Both the position numbers and the translations under genes were made by a program. Shown one piece after another: positions 21,600-35,006 of a stretch of 64,000 bases of DNA; the first letter of the stretch is position 1; each line of letters begins with the position of its first letter. The DNA comes from Bolinopsis microptera. Its lineage: Eukaryota > Ctenophora > Tentaculata > Lobata > Bolinopsidae. The DNA lies in NCBI RefSeq assembly GCF_026151205.1, contig NC_087075.1, positions 556,501-620,500 on the forward strand, written 5' to 3'. The notes under the pieces were generated by a model. It saw nothing but the letters and a program-made list of their open reading frames with translations, did no database searches and was not told where the DNA came from.

Positions 21600-24500
21600 A
21601 CTCTTATTCTTGTAAAAGACATAAACCGCACCTTTGCTAACGAATTACAAGTCAAAACTCACTAATAATTTAAAATCTTGATGCAACAAATCAAACTTTG
21701 AACCGCTTGCAATTGAAATAGCTAGGTTTAACTAACAAATTCTCCTGTAATATGGACTTGCTGAAAACGAATGAAGGCCCTGAATGAAAAACTTGTACAA
21801 CTCACAGGCTATGAAGCAGTCTATCAAGAACCTTCGACTCGAAAGTAAAAGGCTCAGGATTAGCTCTATAATTCCTGACTCTTCAATGCTGTCAAAAATA
21901 ACACCCTTCACAAGTAACAGAAAATCTAGAAACCCTCTTTGTAACTATAAGGTAGTCTAGGAAATTCTACTTCTATATAGTACTATAACCGCCCTGCCAA
22001 GTGGCAAGCTGACAAGCTCACCAAGAACTGTCGTCATACTTATAAAGCACCAAAACATACACACATTGCGTGATTTAACTATAATCTCCATAGTAACCAA
22101 CAGTAGCATTAATGCACAGATATGAAGAATGTTCCTATTTAAGTAGAGGCTTCTTTCCATTGAATATCATTATCAACTCATAAAAGCCTGGATGTAATGC
22201 CTCGTGCATCGACACACATACAGTACAAATGACCTAGACTCTGGTTACTGCATCTGGAGTCATAACTGATCACATATCTCATCACCTCCCAATTATTTAA
22301 CAATATAAGACTGGGAGAAATTAGCAAGACCCAAAAATATTCACAAGCACACTCAAAATTATGACTATTGTAAATCAAACAACATGATAATTTTTCGGAA
22401 GTCTTGGGTAACAAACTAGAACAAGACAATGAACCAAATATAGAATTTTAACTAACTTTCAATGATATATTTAAAAACACATTGACGAAAAACTTGCAAA
22501 CTAGCTGTACCCAAAACCACTAAGCGCACTATCCAGAACACCCCATTGATACTGCGGGATAAAGCCCTCAAGTAAACCACTGGCCATGGGCTGTACGATG
22601 ACTGGTGCGAAAGTCCGGAACGTTAAGTGTAAACAAAGCGAAACTGACACAAAAGGGGCACATCACTGTGTTCTATCTGCTGTAATAAAAGAAAAACCGT
22701 TATGTGATGACAAACAAAAATATAGAAAGGCTCTAAAAAAGGTTCGTAAAAAAGCTGTATCTGAATATTTATTCAGACGAAGTTACCTGAAAACTCAGGA
22801 AATTTCCAGAAAACCTGGAACTGATAAATAAAATTCGTGCAAAACAGAAACGTGATTATCAGACCTATAGTTTCCATAGAACAATGCAAGATAACTGCTC
22901 GCAGATTTATAGCTAATGAATTCAATAAGTATTTTGTATCCCTAGCATCTAAACTTAATGCAGCCTACACAAACTAGGAGAGATACAAATAAATCAGCTT
23001 CCAAGTTTCTGTGACTTCTTACCTAAAAAATTTCCCGAAATACAGCTAATTATAAACTACAGACTAGCTCACCTGAGGAGTGGCTAAGATCAACGGAACT
23101 TAAAGAATGGCAAGGCTAGCGACATACCAGTACATATAGTAAAGGCATATCATGCATAATTAGCCCACCTACTATCGGGTATTGTAAACGAATGTATGCA
23201 ACACGTGACTTTTCCAGAAACGACCTAAATGTAGTAAATAAGTCAAATATATAAGAAAGAAAATGTCTGAGCTTCTTTGAAAATACAGGCCTAACTCATC
23301 TCGCAATATTTCTGTAAAAATACTTGAAAAAATCATATTTCTCCAGGCTTTAACAGTTTTCTTTCAGTCGCAAGGATTATTATATGAAAAATCAATAAGG
23401 CTTAGAAAAAATCACTCGACAAGCCATGCACTCAACTTCACTGTCGACTACATTGAAAAAATCATTTAAGAGAATAAAAATCACGTACTAGGCATCTTCA
23501 TTGATAAAGTAAAGCTTTTGACAATCTGTCATGAAACCTGCTTAAAAAACTGAATGATTTATGGAATTTCGGGGGACGGCCAAATAAATTGATAGCACAG
23601 TTACCATTTCTAATAGACACAATATTATCAGTAACTTGGAGAAGACTCCGAAAAAAAACCTGTCTGTAAATATTTGGTGTCCTCAGGGGTCAGTATTAGG
23701 TCCCTTGCTTTTCAATATCTACATCAAAGAAATAACAGAGTAACAGACCTAGGTAAGCTTATACTTTTTGCCGATGACACCAACATATTGTTGTAGATAA
23801 ATGTATAAAAACACTTTACTGCAAAGCTAATAAAATTCTTAAACTTGTTCAATCAGTATATGAAGAGTAACTTGCTGCATAACAACATAAAGAAATGTTG
23901 ATATATCCACTTTAAGCCGACTGTTAGAAATGATCAGATTCAAACACCAATGAAATAGACTGACACTAAATTAAATATTAGAAATTAAAAATGTGGAGGA
24001 AACTAAGATTTCTTGGAAGTCATTATTGACCAAACTGAACTGGGATGCTCACCTTAAGAGCGGTAAACCGTAAATTGAATGTGAGATAGGTAGACATGTG
24101 GAATTAGACCTGTGTACCTAAAAAACTATATAGGACCTGTACCACACCCTTTTTGAACACCAACCTCTGTTATGGAATATCTTTTGGGGAGTGTGTATCA
24201 ATAATAAACTAGAAGCCATATTTATTAAAACACAAAAGAAATGCAATAAGAATTTCACTTTGGTGAGAATGATTCATACTTCAAAAAGTTCAAAACATGT
24301 GCCAGGAGTAAGGCCTATCACTAGGGAAAAGACCGTAAAAGTTATCAAGCAGATGTTAGGCAAAAGATTTCTTGAACTAGAAACACAGTAAACCAAACTG
24401 TAAGATATACCTTCCTGCCCTGTCCACAATCTTCATAAGTTGCACTGTTTACTGAAAGATGTTTAAATTAATAAATTTCAATCACCAGTCTCAATGTTTC

Positions 24501-24695
24501 CCTCTTTATTCAACAGGTCACAAGACGGACAACTACTTCATCCTCCCACTCCATCCTCACTTATTCCATCTATCAATCAACTCGTATTTGGACTCACTTG
24601 CCGTAAGTCAACAAGTGAAATAGACTACTCCACTCCCATCGAGTATATTCAAGAATAATCTTAAGAAATCATTGTTAGAACTACAATCTAAATAA
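21600..24695 (+). CDS. LINE-II ORF2: AP-endonuclease and reverse transcriptase (copy A)
   Basis: ORF2 of a CR1/Jockey-like LINE, which nicks the target and reverse-transcribes element RNA. Combined reading of copies A-C: endonuclease blocks FDSLAIEIARL, SVIGLAETN (catalytic Glu), SGVALYV, GVIYRPPSGN, HIAGDFNINL, CIDNIITNDL and SHHLPIF (His of the SDHLPI element) over about 21680-22300; then the linker KKVRKKAVSEYY; RT blocks YRPIS, GFRKNHSTSHAL, GIFIDLSKAFDT (Asp), GVPQGSVLGPLLF, ILFADDTNI (paired Asp at about 23768-23785), KFLGVIIDQKLNWDAHL; and a C-terminal tail ending LELQSK, TAA at 24693. The start is uncertain. The RT differs clearly from that at 2-1417 (FADDT rather than FADDG). In consensus I saw no stop that all copies share. 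Confidence 0.85.
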
Positions 24696-26180
24696 TGACC
24701 GACAAGCATTTGTGCAGTTACAACTTTGATGCAATTTGAATTATCATGAAATAGTGATTTAGTAAACATAATCATATGAGTAAACCCACGGAGTTTTAGC
24801 GAATAAACCATGACAAGATATCAGACCTATATTAATACAAAGAGACGACAAAATACGAATCATCATACAACAAATTTTTAAAATCCTGCGCACAGGATCC
24901 TGTGTTTCCTACTCTAACTCTCCCAAACCCCTCTCTCCTTCTCCTCTCATCAGGTTTATTCTTCAATTTTTTTAAAATTAGATAGCAATATATTTGTCAT
25001 TTACTGAAGTAATGGCATTATACATTGTTTGTTATTCGTAGTATGTGTGTATAGTGTTTGCTGACTGGTATATGCTATATATTTTGAGGCTCACGACGTC
25101 TCGTCCCATGGGTGAGTTTGTAGGTGCTAGTATGTTTCAAAATCTCTACATCGTAAAGGTGAAACACTGAAAACGGTTTGCCTTAGCCTATTGGGTCGAA
25201 GTGTTTGCCCACCGGGGATCACACATATATGATTATCATGCCATTACTTTGACACATAAAAACTAATCAAAACGACTTAGATGATTCCAAAAATTTTTAC
25301 TAACTGCAATTAGCTAGTTTAAAGTAAATAAACACGATCGCAGAATAGAGTGCGAGCACAATTGGTTTCCTTGTTCTGCGACTGTGTTGACCTCGGTGGC
25401 CACAGGTTTTTTGTTGTGTAGTAGTGCTGGTGAAAAAAACGCTTTAACTATCCAATGAGTCAATGAGAGTACAAAATTTTTAATTCTTGCCTTAGTGCCA
25501 CAGATTTCAGTGGTAAAACAAATTTATTAGTTAAACGTGATATAATGTAGAAGGGCATGATTTACTCCACACACTAAGCACTGGATGAAAATTGCACACA
25601 AAGATAAACTGACCTTTAAACATGACCACCAGCTATACCACGTAACCATACTCCGAAATAAATAAATTGCTCTACATATAACATCTGGCCTGATCCCATC
25701 ACATTGTGGGTCCCAGGGTTCGTAAAGCCCTTACAGGCAACTGGGTCCTTTACCACCACAAAAAAATTGATCAAGCCAGTACTGCCCAAAACTTAACCCA
25801 ACTAGTTTTTAAAAATATAGAAATCTTTTGCTAATTTGAAATTTAATCAAAGAGCAATCTTCTCAATTTTTAAAATTTTTAAGAATTATAATTTAACCCT
25901 AACTATGATGTGGAGCATTTCATACTTAACTAAATTTCAACTTGAAAGTAAATAGATTATTATGCCAACAAATATAGTTTAAGACATCCATTCTGCATTG
26001 TTTTTCCATATTAGAAATTATGATATGTATGATTGAATAATGGTAATAAATTTTAACTTTTGTTTTATTAACTTTTGTTTTATTATTTGGCAAAAGGAGC
26101 CAGTTGCCTGCAAGAGCGTTAACTAGCACCCGATTACCACTTTTGGGCACAAACTCAAACCTAAAACCGCCAACACAAAG
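24696..26180. other. LINE-II 3' UTR and unassigned unit end (copy A)
   Basis: After the ORF2 stop. Up to about 25260 this is probably the LINE-II 3' UTR (GAGGCTCACGACGTCTC, AAACACTGAAAACGG and GCCCACCGGGG blocks conserved in all copies). A short inverted pair, TCGCAGAA...TTCTGCGA, lies at about 25339-25382. About 25690-25790 is open on the minus strand in some copies with no recognisable protein. The rest to the next unit is AT-rich with no call. Equivalent stretches: 42459-43967 and 60278-61790. Confidence 0.5.
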
Positions 26181-27507
26181 TATGTTATCGCACGATTGGT
26201 GGGATTGATTCCCAAAATAAGTTATCAGCACGCGGCACAATAATATAGAAGTTCATTATTCAATTTAGATATGCCATCGAGCGTTAACACATATATAAAA
26301 GGTTATTAAAGAATAATTAATGTTGTTGTTGGTATATATCCGATATTAATCCATTAATTTAAAATAGTAATTGGATTTTGTGTTATTATTAACAATTGAG
26401 TACGATCGATTTAAATATTAACACACTACTACAATACATTTCATCAAAAACAAAACGACGTGGAACACAGATAGGAGAAGGACAACACATCACACGGACC
26501 GGAAACTCTGCTGTTGATGAGTATCTGATTATATTAAATTATGGATCCTTGTTCATTTCAAATAGGTGTGATCATACTTCTAGAGTATATTGGGCTGGCA
26601 CAGTGCTGCAGTTAACATTGAGGTTCCAAAACCGGGAGTGTGATACAACTTATTTTCGCGTTACGTTCGTAAGAGATACCAAATAATAAAATATAAAGAA
26701 CTAAAAGACTGCAAGTTACGGATAAGCGCGTGCGCCATTTCATTATATCGGCGACGGTAAATCACGCAGTGGAAATGAAAAGATAAAGTTTATACAATGT
26801 TTAAGTTTGCTGCGCTTATCCCATGATTGACAATGTCACTCCGACCAGATCGTTTGCTCTCGAAGCAAGCAACGACGACGACTGACGACGACGACGACAG
26901 AAGACGCGCATCTGAAGAATGCGAAGCAAGAACTGCAATTACGCGCGGCGTGCGTCGACGGCGGCTAAGTCCTCCACACAATACCAAAAATCAGATCCCA
27001 ATATCACTTCATTAAGCCGTTCGAAAACAAGTGTCGACATATAAATAATTAAATATAAAAATCAAAATGCACGTCCTACCTCGAATAAACGTGTTTTTCC
27101 GAGATTTCTTATTTAGTTTAACTTATTTACATGGCACGCCAGTCACTAGCGCTTTCACGGTCGCTTTTTTCAAGCTTCATGAACGTCCTGCTTCCAGGAT
27201 GAAAAATCCTTGAGAGGAGCAAACAAGGAACAATCAAGCTAGGTAATGTCAAAGCACAATCCCAAACTTATTCAATGGTTAATGAAATGCAGACCCAGCC
27301 GCTGCCTCTTCGTAAAACAAAGTATTTTTAGTAAAACAAAGTTTTATTTATTAGCATGCACTCGATTCATATGAATATAAAAATAAGAATATAATAGTAT
27401 GTCACAACCTATAATAACTGTTACGTTCGAGAAGTCGCGCCATGGCTAATTTAACTAGGACCAGTGGTGTCGATTAACATTTTAAAAGGTGTATTCTAGT
27501 GACACAA

Positions 27508-27747
27508 ATGGAAAATTTAAGAAAAGACGGATCAAAACACAGATCCAAGACAAGAGACCCCACTGCAGGACCCATACATGCTATTGGCTTGTGCATGGCC
27601 CAAAAGGTTCCAGTTGACCATGAAACTGGAACTTATCTGTTCAACTAGTTATGAATTCAACTAGGCTTGATGAGTACTGGGTTTCTAGAGTAGATTTGAT
27701 TGTGGCCATTGTTTCAGGCGACAATGGAAATTAAGCGATGAATATAT
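27508..27747 (+). CDS. short candidate ORF, copy B
   Basis: Copy B counterpart of the candidate at 9793. As printed it is broken by indels. No family recognised. Confidence 0.2.
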
Positions 27748-29145
27748 AGTATATAAAAATCATATCAATATTCAAAATAGATCCAAAAATAGATCCAAAG
27801 ATTCACCCAAAGGCAGTCAGGGAACTTCCAGACAGGATGCTTTTGAACAGAATAATTAAGCGCATTTGTAATTAGGTTGTATGCAAGGATGGGAATGCTG
27901 ATTGACTAGCTGATCATGCCCCAGCTATTTATGGGAGCCACTCAATTCACGCCCGCAGGTGTTGTCATCGATCTGGGATTCAAGTAAGAGCTTTTTGATA
28001 CGGCTCTTGATAATTGAGATGGGGGAAGAAAGTCGGAAATTTACTAGAGGCCAGGGACCATGACATTGTTTTCTGGTGGAGATCAAAGGAAGCAGCGAGC
28101 TCTACTTCGAATGAATTAGACGAGTATAATTGCAAATCCCCAAACTGAATGCATTGCAATTATGTAGGTTCATAACCTACAAAAAAGCCCCGCGTGGCTG
28201 ACACTCGCGACCGTTCTTGGAAACAAATTATTTTACCAGTATCACCCTCAAGGACTTGTCCGCCTCGTACGCTGCGCACATTCATGATGCAAATAGGAAA
28301 CACTTTATTGTCGTTTATAAGCATTGATAAACAAGCATTGAATATTACAAATGGACCATGCGTAATTTGTGCCAAAAATTTTTAAATCGAGCCGCATATC
28401 GATCGTACAATTTTTATGAAAATATTCACACAACGGTTTGTTTATATGTATCATAGTATATAACAGGTACCTCAGGGGTCGCACACTATATTACTAAACA
28501 GCCGAGGGAGTAAGGTTTCCCAATGATAACGATAGTGTAATTATGACACAATCGCTTTGTGTAAAACAGATTAACGGAGGAAGTGGGTAAAATTGTCCAA
28601 AAACTGATACGTATTTATTGAACGACCCCAAATACTTGATTTGGAGTCGCATGTACCTAACAGGAACTCCATTTTCGGCGTGGTGGTATAACCCTGTCAA
28701 TGTGCTTTGTCTTTTTCATTTCCCGTCTGAGTATATATAAAAGATGTTAGTTGACACTGTAACTTGACCTCACAAAATCGACAATCTTTGCACAAGTACT
28801 ACTACAAATTGCTTCCCCAGAGCTATTTAATACTATGAAATTGTGTCCCAGTCAAACAGTTGTATTTGAGATTGCATGAAAATTAAGCACATAGTATAAA
28901 CCTGTATATCTCAAATTATAGTCTTTCATTACTTAATTTCTCATTATTTGTATTTCCACCAATATATAAAACTAAAAATGAGTTGTTTATATAATTTACA
29001 CAGATTAATTAGCATTACTCTTAATTTAAGATATAGAGGTGTTGTTTTGGTAAGCTACATAAACCAAGTTATAATTCTTGTACTATTATAAAGATAACTG
29101 TTGTTCTGATAACACCATACTCACGATTTAGAGTTTTTTTATATC

Positions 29146-31070
29146 ATGAAATTGGGACACAATGCAATTACTACAAATGTTTTAAATGTAAGAATGGTGA
29201 TATATTTAATCATTCGACCATTACTTATGTGTTCAAATAAGTTCAGTAAAATCCAGTATCTGTGACCCATGTATAAGATTCCATCTATCTAACTAATAGA
29301 GCGCTTTAATGGCTTTTACTCAAACAGATGACATTACATCATAACAAAAATTCCCTGAAATTAGAATATTCATTTATTTAAAACTAACTTTTCAGGAATA
29401 TTCAGTTTCTACATCAACTACGGCATAGAGTCCAAGAGAAAATAAACAAGATGAACATATGGGGTCTGAAAATGAGAATATATACTACTCCATGTTTCTT
29501 GACTTTTGCCAGTGCATCATCAATGCTATGTTTCGCCAAAGGTATGGTTACTACATAATCATGTCCTAAAAAACCATTTTACTAACAAACCTTGATATGA
29601 ACTATTATACTTGGCTATTATTTTAGAAGCCAAATAGTGATTCATGTACCTGAAAGAGTGGTCTAACATTGTGTGCTGTAAAAAACACTTTAATTACAGG
29701 AATACTTCTGGTGACAGACTCGCCTCCAGGACAAACACCACATACCTAGTTTAACTGCGAGTTACTTACGCTGGAGCCATTTTGGCTTCCAAATGCCCGT
29801 CCCCTTAAATGTTCAACTAATCCGACTCAAGCGTTGGGAAAGAGTTGTAACCCCAGTCCCGTGATGCTGCTTGGAGTATATTAGCTGGTACTTTAAAACA
29901 AAGCAGATGACTGGTTTTTATGATGTAAATTTGAACAGGAGAAGCTTAGCTCCTTGTAACACAATTGTGAGTTATTGAAAATAACATGACATTAATGTTA
30001 AGTGACGATAACTTTGGTTTATTTTCAAATTAACTCAGAGAAAAAGGTATAAATATTGTCAATACCTGTCGGTGATGTAGATAGTAGTTGAGTTGCTCTT
30101 TGTTCATGTATAAAGACGGATAAATCGGGACGTCTCCTGGATTTACATGATTCTGGTGAAATTTACTTCTCACATCCTAGACACTTGGTGGGTACACGAC
30201 AAAAATAACTACCTTCTTAACCGAATCAGTTACTTTTTGATTTATGTAATGGACTTAACATTTTGATCAAATCTGTATAATCAGCACAATGCCGTCGTTT
30301 ACTATAATTAAACCGATTTGATTAAAATGTTAAATACTTTGACCATATAATACTTGGCCAAGTAGTAAGACTTCTCATCGCTGACAATATAGCCTGCTCT
30401 TGCATGGCTATAGGTATCCATGACCGTAACTCACGAATTTCCACAATTAAAAGGCACTTACAGACGGTCTTACTAACTGAGTGGCTCAAGGAAAGATAGA
30501 CACGGAAATGAAATGCCACAACATGAAGTAGATGAACCTGTCAGCAATGGTAAGATATTTTCAAACTTTATAACATCCTAGCTGTGAGAGTTATCTCCTG
30601 AACATTGCAATTGGTTTGGTTAATTGCTGTCACGTGTCCATATATTAACTTCCGTGGCTTCTTAAGTTTATAAATAAGAAGATGTCTATTGCATAATCAA
30701 TTATGACAATATATATCAGGTGTCATGACGAATTCTCTGTTGGCCACTGGAGAGATCTGGGAAGCCCTCACATTCTGCACAAAACACCCCGAAAGTCGTT
30801 CCCCCGAAATCATCAACTTTACGATATTGCCAGTGCTCTCTGGTCATAACTTCATCTTCATACCCCGTGTCATGAAGTGTCGGGCCCCTGATGTTCTCCT
30901 CATAGACACTAACCCAAGTATCTTTACAATCCTGGGATCTGTCGTTTTTGTTTGGTAATGCATATGCACTGGCCACCTCCGTCAGTGGATAGGTATGCTG
31001 TTGTCTATGCAGGGACTAGTCCAGAACGATAGGTTTTGGTAAAACATGTACACGGTTGAGACACTCAGAA
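29146..31070 (+). CDS. SLC35B1: SLC35B1 homologue (copy B)
   Basis: Copy B exons at about 29146-29188, 29395-29541, 29700-29885, 30039-30200, 30464-30550 and 30720-31070. Copy B is the clearest for the start of the last exon, where LLATGEIWEALTFCTKHPE reads without interruption. Frameshifts elsewhere differ in position from those of copies A and C. Same role and splice structure as copy A. Confidence 0.9.
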
Positions 31071-31805
31071 ACAATTAATTTGGTGTTAAATGGGTTAAAA
31101 TTATCTGTCTCCACAGACTGATATCAATTCCGTTAATTCATAAAAAAATTGCAACCAGTATAGCTGTATTTTATTTTAAATTCCCTACTAAATTTCATCT
31201 AACATTAACAATAGTTTTGTCTGACAGTTTCTGATAATCATAATTTTATCTATTCATAACGAATATTATGTTTAATAATTATATGGGAAGTTAGATTAAT
31301 AACATTTAAGTAGTTTCAGATGTCTTATGTTGCCTTTAGCTCAATTCGGTCTGTTTTAGGGATTTAATATTTAACTATCAGAAATTTCACCTAGACCCCT
31401 AGACTTTTTAGATATATTCTCGACGTGGATTCAAAAAAATTTATTCGAGTTGATGATAATACAATTATTTTTCAAGAACATGCTACTAACCTGACTACGT
31501 ACAATGATGATTTGGGTAACCGTATAAGTAAGTATTTGTGGATGGTTAGTATAACGTATGACCAACTAAGCTCTTAATTTTTATTCATTTATTTATTTCG
31601 CTGATTTCAAGATCAGAATCGAGTTTAAAACTGACTACATAAAGTTGGCAAAAATCGAGATTAATCAAAGCTTGTTTATTTTGCACATTCATTCTATAAA
31701 TGAAAGCTCTAAGTTTCGTTCACTGATTGTTTAAATCATCTTCCTACAGACTCTAACACCTTACTAAAATATCCATTTTATACAATATCCCAACCTGTAG
31801 CAGAA

Positions 31806-33016
31806 ATGGTCGAAGGGTTCAGTATCCCCCCAACTCGAGATCGCCTGCTCCAAAACTTCCGAGAAAAGAGCAACAAGTAAAACAACTGGACTTAGTTCTA
31901 ACAAAGGATCCAATTAGAAGATGGTCACGGAGGCAGATCTGAGCAGAACCCGAGGCTGATGTTCCGCCCTGCCGGAGAACAGCGAGGAAAGAACGTGTAC
32001 AAGTTGTTTATATACATACAAGGTGTACAAGTTATTTAAAAACGTTTAAATACGTCCTCTTTTGTGATTAATTTATATTCGTGGCTATGCTGGTACTATT
32101 AATTTCGAGTAAAATGTTTTCGAGGGAAATAAGTTATGGGGCACATAATGTATGAATTTCGTGCAGGTGCGAGAATATCTGAAGTCTGCCCCAACAAAAG
32201 GGCTGTGATCCACTAGGAAGGAGGTAAAAGTATTCAATGTTGGCGAAGCCAAACATTATGGTCACCGAACAGGAGATAAAGAGTGAACTTTACTCTAAAG
32301 GAACCTTCGAACGAACAGTTTCGAAAAGCACGAGGATCCAATGTACCACAAGATGCGGCAAGAAGGTATGAAATTGCTTTGAGCCTAGAGATCCTTCGTG
32401 GTTCTACGTGTATTGCTAGTTTTTAGAAGAGTCGATTAAAATTGAACGACCTGATTGCCAATCATAAATGAACGATCAGTATTCTTTTTGATTCAGCATA
32501 CACATTTATTATTGAAAAACCAATCAAGCATAAAAATTGTGATGTTATTTACAAATATCAAATTAATAATTGATAATGATGAAAGCAGCTTCTAAATTCG
32601 GATAGCCTGTGGCAAGACAACGCCCGATTCTAATGCTCTACAGACCTACACAATGCAAGTAAGTGGTAAATATTTCATGCTAGCATGAGGCCAATTTAAA
32701 TTAATAATTAAATATTAAAATAATTCCTCAGCACGATGACCAGGAATGAGGAGGCACACCAAAAGAGTTGAGGATATGCTCAATGAAAGCCATTATGTAG
32801 TGAAGATAAAAGTGGGGTGGCAGTGATGAAGACTCCCAAAAGAAAAAGAAAAGGAAGAAGGAAGAAGTGCAAAAGAGAACGGAAAAATTCAGATCAATCC
32901 AGCGAGGAGAAAGAATAAGATCATGTAGAAAATGAGGAGTTTCAGAAAAGAAAAATAAAAAGAAGAAAAAAGAGGAGACTACATCCTCCGGACAGGATGA
33001 GGATTCAAAAGATTGA
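31806..33016 (+). CDS. RP9: RP9 homologue (copy B)
   Basis: Exons 31806-31986, 32167-32364 and 32732-33016. Copy B keeps the third-exon acceptor (CCTCAG then CACGATGACCAG) and the stop (CAAAAGATTGA) intact. Frameshifts fall at other positions than in A and C. Confidence 0.9.
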
Positions 33017-33532
33017 TCATGAGTTTCTGAGTTTCTGAAGTTCGACTACGATTTAATCTTAAAATACTGAAAAAGTATTTCAATAAAGTACAGTCAACTA
33101 GAAATGTACGGGATTACAAGAATACACTATGATATGGGATATAAAGTATTATAACTCTTGAATTAAACAGATTTTATTTTGCTACAAATTCTCAAACAGC
33201 TACTGTTTTTTGACACAACTACTACGGACTTACAGTTGACAAATATTATTTGACTTAAAACGTCTACCAACAGCATATTTCTTATTTATTGTGAGTTTTA
33301 AATTACGAACTGATTTTCTAATGTTAAACGATACGAACAGATGTAATTTACCTGTGTTTTATTGAAGGCAAAAATAGAATCTTATCATTAACTTTTGGCA
33401 AATGTTTTGCTATTTGAGTGCATAACACGATACCAGTCTTATATCCCGGACCCGGACCGTTATTATAATGATGATCTACAGATAGCATGCTTAGAGTGTA
33501 GACAACAAAGTTATTAATAAACACAAAGCACA

Positions 33533-34795
33533 ATAGAAGAAGCCCAAAAGATGTCGACAAACTATACAGCCTTCCCTTCGACATCATCTCCCCATCCGAC
33601 CCATGACCTCACAGCAGTCAGCACCATCGGAGGTGAGAATCCGTCTTCCTCTGTCCCTGCAAGATGATATCTCCAAATAGATACTGTTCTACGCACGCGG
33701 AATCTGTCGGCGTATTTTGTTTTCAGAGCACTTCACACCTGTCCATTTCAAGTGACAAATCATTTTGTGTGTGTGATATTGAGACTAGGAAATTACAGCA
33801 TAGGTATCAAATGCACACGATAATCCGCTGTATGAACTGTGTGAAGTCGGGATGGGAAGGATATTCGCTACTGGTGATGAACGAAGGGGAAGTTTGTTTT
33901 ACTTCATTAGTTTTTTAAGCTACAGTTATTATTATGAAAGTTTTTTGTGAGGTTGATAATAATTCTGAATATCATGCTGAGCTCCTCAAAAAGTTCAAAA
34001 TTCATTCAATCTTATCCTAATTATAGCCTTTTGGCATTTAACAAACTTTACCTAATGCTTTTCCAATTTACAGAGTATAAAATGTGGGGATCTGAGAAAA
34101 GAAGAACCCATCGTGATGCATAAACCAGAGCACGACAAACTCATCTCCCCTTCTTCAGTCGATCCACAGGATCCACCCTGGTAGTCTTACAAATCTGGAG
34201 AAGGTCGCACGTCTGTCTGAACCACGACAACGCATCTCATAGCACGTATCTGACCGAATGTGTACATGAGCTGTAACATGTTACGTGGTGCATAACCAAC
34301 AGTAAAGTTGTGTGCGAGGGAGACGGAGAGGGGGTGTTGAACAAAATTTACGTGGACACTGGGGGTATAAATCAACAGGATACCCGTTCAGGAGAAGTGT
34401 AGCTTGATACTGTGTTGTGTATTCCTGAGGAAATTCTAGTTTTAGGATGTATGGACGGTGTTATCCAGCTACCTCCCTCTTTCACACAAACCCCTGACCC
34501 ACAACTAGGGGATCACTCTGATAACTCATAGAGGCCTTTTGTTTTGTCGCATGATGAAGAGGAAACTTGTCAATAGACATGATTATTTTGTCGGGCGGGT
34601 CCGTTTGAGAAACTGGATAGGATATTTAAGAATCTTCTGTTGAGACAGTGATAAGGATAGTGGATTCAGAGATAATGATATGATGAGTCAGATCGTCAGA
34701 AATGAGCAACCTAAGAAAAAGAAATTAAAACATAATAGTTCGTAAGGAAATTAAGTCCTAACGAGACTGCTGATTTTTTCAGCGACTTAGCTTAG
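33533..34795 (+). CDS. WDR55: WDR55 homologue (copy B)
   Basis: Exons about 33533-33887 and 34074-34795. Copy B keeps the last codons intact (TTTTTTCAGCGACTTAGCT, TAG at 34793-34795) and HLSISSDKSFCVCDIETRK in one frame. Confidence 0.87.
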
Positions 34796-35006
34796 CTTAC
34801 ATTTGTGAACGTTTTAAGAGAATAATTGGACTACCGGATACTTTTTATTTACCTAATTTCTATTTACCGTATAATTGATCTAAGTATGGTATTTTACTGC
34901 CTAATTTACGGTTCTCATCAATTTGATTTTATATACTGTATAAATTGAACGATAGTGAAGCACATCATCACAATTATTTCCATCTTTATAGAATTAAGCT
35001 GAAACA

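Larger units (their letters stand above)
8470..26180 (+). repeat. array copy A
   Basis: First complete unit, from the array edge to the start of copy B. Order: leader (8470-11445), SLC35B1, RP9, WDR55, truncated OSGEP, LINE-I tail, LINE-II, unassigned end. Contains a run of nine G at 12201-12209 that is absent from the other copies. Confidence 0.93.

Noticed and set aside
8470-26180. A unit of about 17.7 kb might be a circular mitochondrial genome read several times
   Set aside because: The unit carries intron-containing nuclear genes and a LINE, and no cytochrome oxidase, NADH dehydrogenase, rRNA or tRNA genes were seen.
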